Assembly (NCBI RefSeq): GCF_027570195.1
Contig: NZ_JAKMUZ010000022.1
Coordinates: 1-36,008, forward strand
Source: Corynebacterium yonathiae
GTDB lineage: Bacteria; Actinomycetota; Actinomycetes; Mycobacteriales; Mycobacteriaceae
Reading direction: 5' to 3'
Length of the DNA: 36,008 nucleotides
Shown here: in pieces, positions 32,596-36,008 of the stretch
How the letters are laid out: each line of letters begins with the position of its first letter
How positions within the stretch are numbered: the first letter of the stretch is position 1
Position numbers and translations under genes: made by a program
Notes under the pieces: model-generated
What the model saw: only the letters and a program-made list of their open reading frames with translations
Told to the model about the DNA's origin: nothing
Databases searched by the model: none

Positions 32596-34101
32596 TTAGT
32601 TCAACTTTTCTGCGATGAGTTTATTGACCTGCCCAGGATCGGCCTTGCCTTGGGTGGCCTTCATGACAGCGCCCACAATGGCGCCGGTTACCTTCTTATT
32701 GCCGGCGCGATACTTCTCCACGATATCCGGGTTGGCGGCTAGCGCATCATCCACGGCCTTCTCGATGGCACCATCATCGCGCACGACCTCCAGGCCGCGC
32801 TTTTCGACGACCTCGTCGACGTCACCCTCACCCGCTAACACGCCATCAACAGCCTTGCGTGCAAGCTTGGTGGTCAGCTTGCCGTCGTTGACAAGGGCGA
32901 TTACACGGGCCACATGCTGCGGGGTAATGGACAAACCAGCCAGGTCCGTTTCCTGCTCATTGGCCTTGCCAGCTAGGTAGGAAACCCACCAGGAACGTGC
33001 TTCGTCCGGTTTCGCGCCAGCCTCGACGGTATCCACGATGAGATCGAGGGCACCGGCGTTAACTAGGTCGCGCATCTCCTCATCCTTGATGCCCCACTCT
33101 TCCTGGATGCGGGCACGGCGTACCCATGGCAGCTCCGGAAGGGTCTGGCGCAGTTCTTCTACCCACTCGCGCGGAGCGATGACCGGCGGAAGGTCCGGAT
33201 CATTGAAGTAGCGGTAATCCTCTGCGGTTTCCTTCGGACGTCCCTTGGAGGTAGTGCCGTCGGTCTCCTGGTAGTGACGGGTTTCCTGATCAATGGTGCC
33301 GCCATCTTCTAGTACCTGGGCTTGACGCTGCATCTCGAAGCGCACCGCCTGTTCCACGGAACGCAGGGAGTTGATGTTCTTGGTTTCGGTACGGGTACCG
33401 AATTCCTCTTGACCTACCGGGCGCAGGGACAGGTTGGAGTCCACACGCATCGAGCCTTGATCCATGCGGGCATCAGAAACGCCCAGGGCTGCAACCAGCT
33501 CTCGCAGGGCGGAAACGTAGGCTTTAGCCACCTCTGGTGCACGCTCACCGGCGCCGATGATCGGCTTGGTCACGATCTCAATGAGGGGAATGCCTGCGCG
33601 GTTGCAATCCACCAGGGATGCCGTAGCACCGTGAATGCGGCCATCGGCACCGCCCAGGTGGGTCAGCTTGCCGGTATCTTCCTCCATGTGTGCGCGCTCA
33701 ATTTCCACGCGCCACTCGGTGCCATCCTCCAACACGACGTCCAGGTAGCCGTCATAGGCGATCGGCTCGTCATACTGGGAAATCTGGTAGTTCTTCGGCT
33801 GATCCGGGTAGAAGTAATTCTTGCGGGCAAAGCGAGAAGACTCCGCAATGGAGCAATTAAGCGCCAAGCCAATCTTGATGGCGCCCTCCACGCCCTTGGC
33901 GTTTACTACCGGCAACGCACCGGGCAGGCCTAGAGAGACCGGGTCAACATTGGAGTTAGGCGCTGCGTTGAAGTTCGTAGGAGAGGTAGAAAACATCTTA
34001 GTTTCCGTATCCAGCTCTACGTGGACTTCCATGCCCATTACCGGTTCAAACTTCTCTAGGACCTCATCAAAGTCCATCAGGTCATACATCGCAGCAGTCA
34101 T
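32596..34101 (-). CDS. gatB: Aspartyl/glutamyl-tRNA amidotransferase subunit B
   Basis: This 501-residue subunit of GatCAB activates and amidates misacylated Glu-tRNA(Gln) or Asp-tRNA(Asn). It has the N-terminal kinase-like core ([93 protein letters not shown]) and the C-terminal tRNA-binding YqeY-like domain ending [17 protein letters not shown]. It is almost identical in pattern to C. glutamicum GatB. The ATG at 34101 ([15 protein letters not shown]) matches the family start and follows a -10-like TAAGAT by seven bases. gatA and gatC are not in the window. The terminator at 32538-32585 ends the transcript. Confidence 0.97.
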   Translation of the reverse strand: MTAAMYDLMDFDEVLEKFEPVMGMEVHVELDTETKMFSTSPTNFNAAPNSNVDPVSLGLPGALPVVNAKGVEGAIKIGLALNCSIAESSRFARKNYFYPDQPKNYQISQYDEPIAYDGYLDVVLEDGTEWRVEIERAHMEEDTGKLTHLGGADGRIHGATASLVDCNRAGIPLIEIVTKPIIGAGERAPEVAKAYVSALRELVAALGVSDARMDQGSMRVDSNLSLRPVGQEEFGTRTETKNINSLRSVEQAVRFEMQRQAQVLEDGGTIDQETRHYQETDGTTSKGRPKETAEDYRYFNDPDLPPVIAPREWVEELRQTLPELPWVRRARIQEEWGIKDEEMRDLVNAGALDLIVDTVEAGAKPDEARSWWVSYLAGKANEQETDLAGLSITPQHVARVIALVNDGKLTTKLARKAVDGVLAGEGDVDEVVEKRGLEVVRDDGAIEKAVDDALAANPDIVEKYRAGNKKVTGAIVGAVMKATQGKADPGQVNKLIAEKLN

Positions 34102-34108
34102 GCGTGCC

Positions 34109-34114
34109 ATCTTA
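34109..34114 (-). promoter_or_regulatory. -10 hexamer TAAGAT, probable leaderless gatB start
   Basis: TAAGAT on the minus strand ends seven bases before the ATG at 34101 with no ribosome-binding site. It is one of two divergent promoters within 60 bases. Confidence 0.45.
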
Positions 34115-34145
34115 ATACGTCGATGCGCCCGCGCGCTCACACCCC

Positions 34146-34151
34146 TAAGCT
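34146..34151 (+). promoter_or_regulatory. -10 hexamer TAAGCT, probable leaderless start
   Basis: TAAGCT ends seven bases before the ATG at 34159. It uses the same hexamer and nearly the same spacing as the isochorismate synthase gene. Confidence 0.45.
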
Positions 34152-34158
34152 GAATATT

Positions 34159-34944
34159 ATGACTACACCACATAGCGTTGATGCCGCGCTTATCGATGCC
34201 CCTTTGATCAACATCGCAGTCTTTCGCACTGCCCCCACTCCAGAAGAGGTAAAGGAGCGCTTGAACTCGACTTTTGGCGAAAACCTGGGAGAGATCACTC
34301 CGGGCAAGAATCCGGGTAGTCTCATGGCAGAGCTGGATGAATCCTTTTTACTTCACTACCAAGCCATCGATACTCCTCCCACCCGCGATAGCTATGGTCT
34401 CCACCCTATTTTGAGCGCGGACGCCCGCGGCCTCGATTCCGCTACCGCTCAAATTCTCGTCTCCGTGCTTCCCCGGGATGCCGAGCACACTCGCGCACAG
34501 CAATCCCGCGAGGCACGCCGCGAGCACCTAGAGCTGCTTTCCAAGGCCACCGCTGTAGTTGCCGAGCATCCTGGCTGCTTGATAGTCCACAATCCTCGCG
34601 GCAACGTATCCATTGCACCAAATACTTTTTTGGAGGCCGTGCGGGACAACCTTGCGCCGATGCACATCGCGCCAGTATGGCTCACCCAAAAGGGAAACAA
34701 GATCTTGGGCTATACCGTGGGGCTGGTCCAAGCTGGACACCCCGAAATCCAGGCGGCCACCGAATCCATGGACCCCACCGATCTCTATTACAAGCTGGCC
34801 AATATCGCCGACCACGTTCTCCAAGGCGCCACCGTCAAAGACGGCGACACCCTGAGCTTCGAACAAGGTCAACCACCCCTGACCGCACAGAAAGAACCCT
34901 GGTTTGTAGACGAGTCTTTTCCAGCGGTCACGATTAGTTTCTAG
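34159..34944 (+). CDS. DUF4261-like protein of unknown function
   Basis: This 261-residue soluble protein has no signal or membrane segment. The overall layout resembles DUF4261 proteins: an N-terminal half ([20 protein letters not shown]), a central strand region ([17 protein letters not shown]) and a C-terminal segment [16 protein letters not shown] ... [15 protein letters not shown] ... VKDGDTLSF. The match is by eye and moderate. No catalytic motif is obvious. The ATG at 34159 follows a -10-like TAAGCT by seven bases; a longer reading from 34123 would overlap the gatB promoter. It is divergent from gatB, and its stop codon overlaps that of the convergent transporter gene within the palindrome CTAG. 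Confidence 0.78.
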   Translation: MTTPHSVDAALIDAPLINIAVFRTAPTPEEVKERLNSTFGENLGEITPGKNPGSLMAELDESFLLHYQAIDTPPTRDSYGLHPILSADARGLDSATAQILVSVLPRDAEHTRAQQSREARREHLELLSKATAVVAEHPGCLIVHNPRGNVSIAPNTFLEAVRDNLAPMHIAPVWLTQKGNKILGYTVGLVQAGHPEIQAATESMDPTDLYYKLANIADHVLQGATVKDGDTLSFEQGQPPLTAQKEPWFVDESFPAVTISF

Positions 34945-35939
34945 CTAGCTCTTTTCTGCCTACGGGAATCCACATAGCGGCAGATGGCGGCCAGCACTGC
35001 ACCGGAGAGGTTATGCCACACCGAAAAGACCGCTCCCGGCAGGGCGGACAGTGGGTTCATATAAGTCGATGCCAGAGAGGTAGCCAAGCCAGAGTTTTGC
35101 ATGCCCACCTCGACGGCCATGGTGCGCCGAGCAGATACCGGCTGCTTGGTCACCAGTCCGGCAAGGTAGCCCAGGCCATAGCCGCACCCGTTATGGACAA
35201 CCACGGCGACAAAGACCAGCACGCCGGCGGTAGCGATGGTGTCGTGCGCACCGCCAACCACAATGCACACGATGGCGGAAATAGCCGCAACCGAGATCCA
35301 CGGCAATGCTGCGCTAATCTTTGCCACTACACGTGGAACCAGCATGCCAATGAAGATGCCGGCGACCACAGGGATGAGCACGACCTTGACAATGGACCAG
35401 GCCATTGCGGCGGCCGAGACCGGCATATACTCCCCTGCCAGCCACAGGGCCAGCAGCGGCGTTAACACCGGTGCCAATAGAGTGGAAATCGAGGTCATGG
35501 TCACCGATAGCGCCACGTCACCGCGCGCCAGGTAAGACACCACATTGGAGCTCGTCCCGCCGGGGGCGCAACCCACCAAGATGACGCCGGCAGCGACGGC
35601 ATCTGGAAGATCCATGATGGCAACGACCGCTAGGGCCACCAGCGGCATGATGACAAACTGCGCCACCACCCCAATAAGCACGGGAAGCGGCCGGCGCGCT
35701 ACCAAGGCAAAGTCCACCGGCTTGAGGGTGAGTCCCATACCAAACATGACGATCCCCAGCAGCGGGGTGACCTGCGGACCAAAGGATGCCGCGGTATTCG
35801 GTGCAAAGTATCCAATCACGCCGCCGATAATCACGAGCACCGGAAAGCCAAGCGCTGCAAAAAGAGCTTGGCGGTCTTGCACTGTGGAGGATCCAGCCGG
35901 TGCTTCCACCCGATTATCTGTCATGCTATCGATACTCAT
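34941..35939 (-). CDS. Bile acid:sodium symporter (BASS) family transporter
   Basis: This 332-residue membrane protein has about ten hydrophobic segments. The family motifs are GMGLTLKPVDF, the unwound-helix region GCAPGGTSSNVVSYLARGDVALSVTMTSISTLLAP, and VEVGMQNSGLATSLA near the C-terminus, which carry the sodium and substrate sites. Bacterial BASS proteins move organic acids such as pantoate or keto acids with sodium; the substrate cannot be told from sequence. The ATG at 35939 (MSIDSMTDNRV) follows a -10-like TATTCT by seven bases. The minus-strand stop shares CTAG with the stop of the convergent gene. Confidence 0.88.
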   Translation of the reverse strand: MSIDSMTDNRVEAPAGSSTVQDRQALFAALGFPVLVIIGGVIGYFAPNTAASFGPQVTPLLGIVMFGMGLTLKPVDFALVARRPLPVLIGVVAQFVIMPLVALAVVAIMDLPDAVAAGVILVGCAPGGTSSNVVSYLARGDVALSVTMTSISTLLAPVLTPLLALWLAGEYMPVSAAAMAWSIVKVVLIPVVAGIFIGMLVPRVVAKISAALPWISVAAISAIVCIVVGGAHDTIATAGVLVFVAVVVHNGCGYGLGYLAGLVTKQPVSARRTMAVEVGMQNSGLATSLASTYMNPLSALPGAVFSVWHNLSGAVLAAICRYVDSRRQKRAS

Positions 35940-35946
35940 GGGCAAA

Positions 35947-35952
35947 AGAATA
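35947..35952 (-). promoter_or_regulatory. -10 hexamer TATTCT, probable leaderless start
   Basis: TATTCT on the minus strand ends seven bases before the ATG at 35939. The perfect inverted repeat at 35953-35973 abuts it upstream. Confidence 0.45.
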
Positions 35953-35973
35953 CGCTCCCACAAAATGGGAGCG
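35953..35973. repeat. Perfect 8-bp inverted repeat at the symporter promoter
   Basis: CGCTCCCA and TGGGAGCG flank CAAAA. On the minus strand the stem is followed by TATTCTTTT, so it could be the terminator of a gene beyond the window edge, an operator for the symporter gene, or both. Confidence 0.5.
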
Positions 35974-36008
35974 CTATCTTAATATTCGGAAGGTGTAGAG
36001 ACACTATC

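Overview
The window is about 36 kb of a high-GC actinobacterial chromosome. It almost certainly comes from a Corynebacterium. The ilvD, ilvB-ilvN-ilvC, serA, leuB, lysG-lysE and gatB proteins all read like Corynebacterium orthologues, and the same group of genes is near-syntenic in C. glutamicum as I remember it. Many start codons sit 6-8 bases after a TANNNT hexamer, as is usual for corynebacterial leaderless mRNAs. I see no species-specific marker, and no rRNA, tRNA, CRISPR array or insertion sequence.

Region 1 (1-7971, plus strand) is a tightly coupled operon of the 'anchored repeat' ABC transporter type. It holds a ZnuA-like lipoprotein, an ATPase and a permease interleaved with four surface proteins; the first of these is cut by the window edge. 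The surface proteins carry an actinobacterial repeat module (GHxD ... LPQTQ ... WxGxxTQ ... GPG ... HxHxxW). The same module, circularly permuted, is inserted in the substrate-binding protein where ZnuA normally has its His-rich loop. The transporter class is known, but its substrate and mechanism are not settled. This is the most interesting system in the window.

Region 2 (8000-11800) carries a secreted LpqC-like esterase, an isochorismate synthase, a SAM methyltransferase broken by a frameshift, and a FAH-family hydrolase that is probably the oxaloacetate decarboxylase Odx.

Region 3 (11961-23788) is amino-acid biosynthesis: leuB, serA, a lipoprotein paired with a DUF262 (GmrSD-like) protein, then ilvC, ilvN and ilvB on the minus strand and ilvD on the plus strand. 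The ilvB mRNA starts with a short Ile/Leu/Val-rich leader peptide followed by a terminator-like hairpin (attenuation). A near-identical 16-bp inverted-repeat element lies upstream of both ilvB and ilvC. A CFP-6-type PH-domain protein sits between ilvB and ilvD.

Region 4 (23800-28665) holds a GT87 mannosyltransferase, a small winged-helix regulator with a membrane partner and a perfect operator-like palindrome at their promoter, a DoxX protein, and the divergent lysG/lysE lysine-export pair.

Region 5 (28687-36008) holds an aldo-keto reductase, a YkvI-type transporter with a long acidic tail, a zinc alcohol dehydrogenase, gatB with a clear terminator, a DUF4261-like protein, and a bile acid:sodium symporter family protein.

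Functionally, ilvBNC, ilvD and leuB make the branched-chain amino acids, serA makes serine, and lysE exports basic amino acids. The only stretch longer than 300 bases without a protein gene of ordinary size is the ilvB leader (about 21036-21341), which is described in the feature list.
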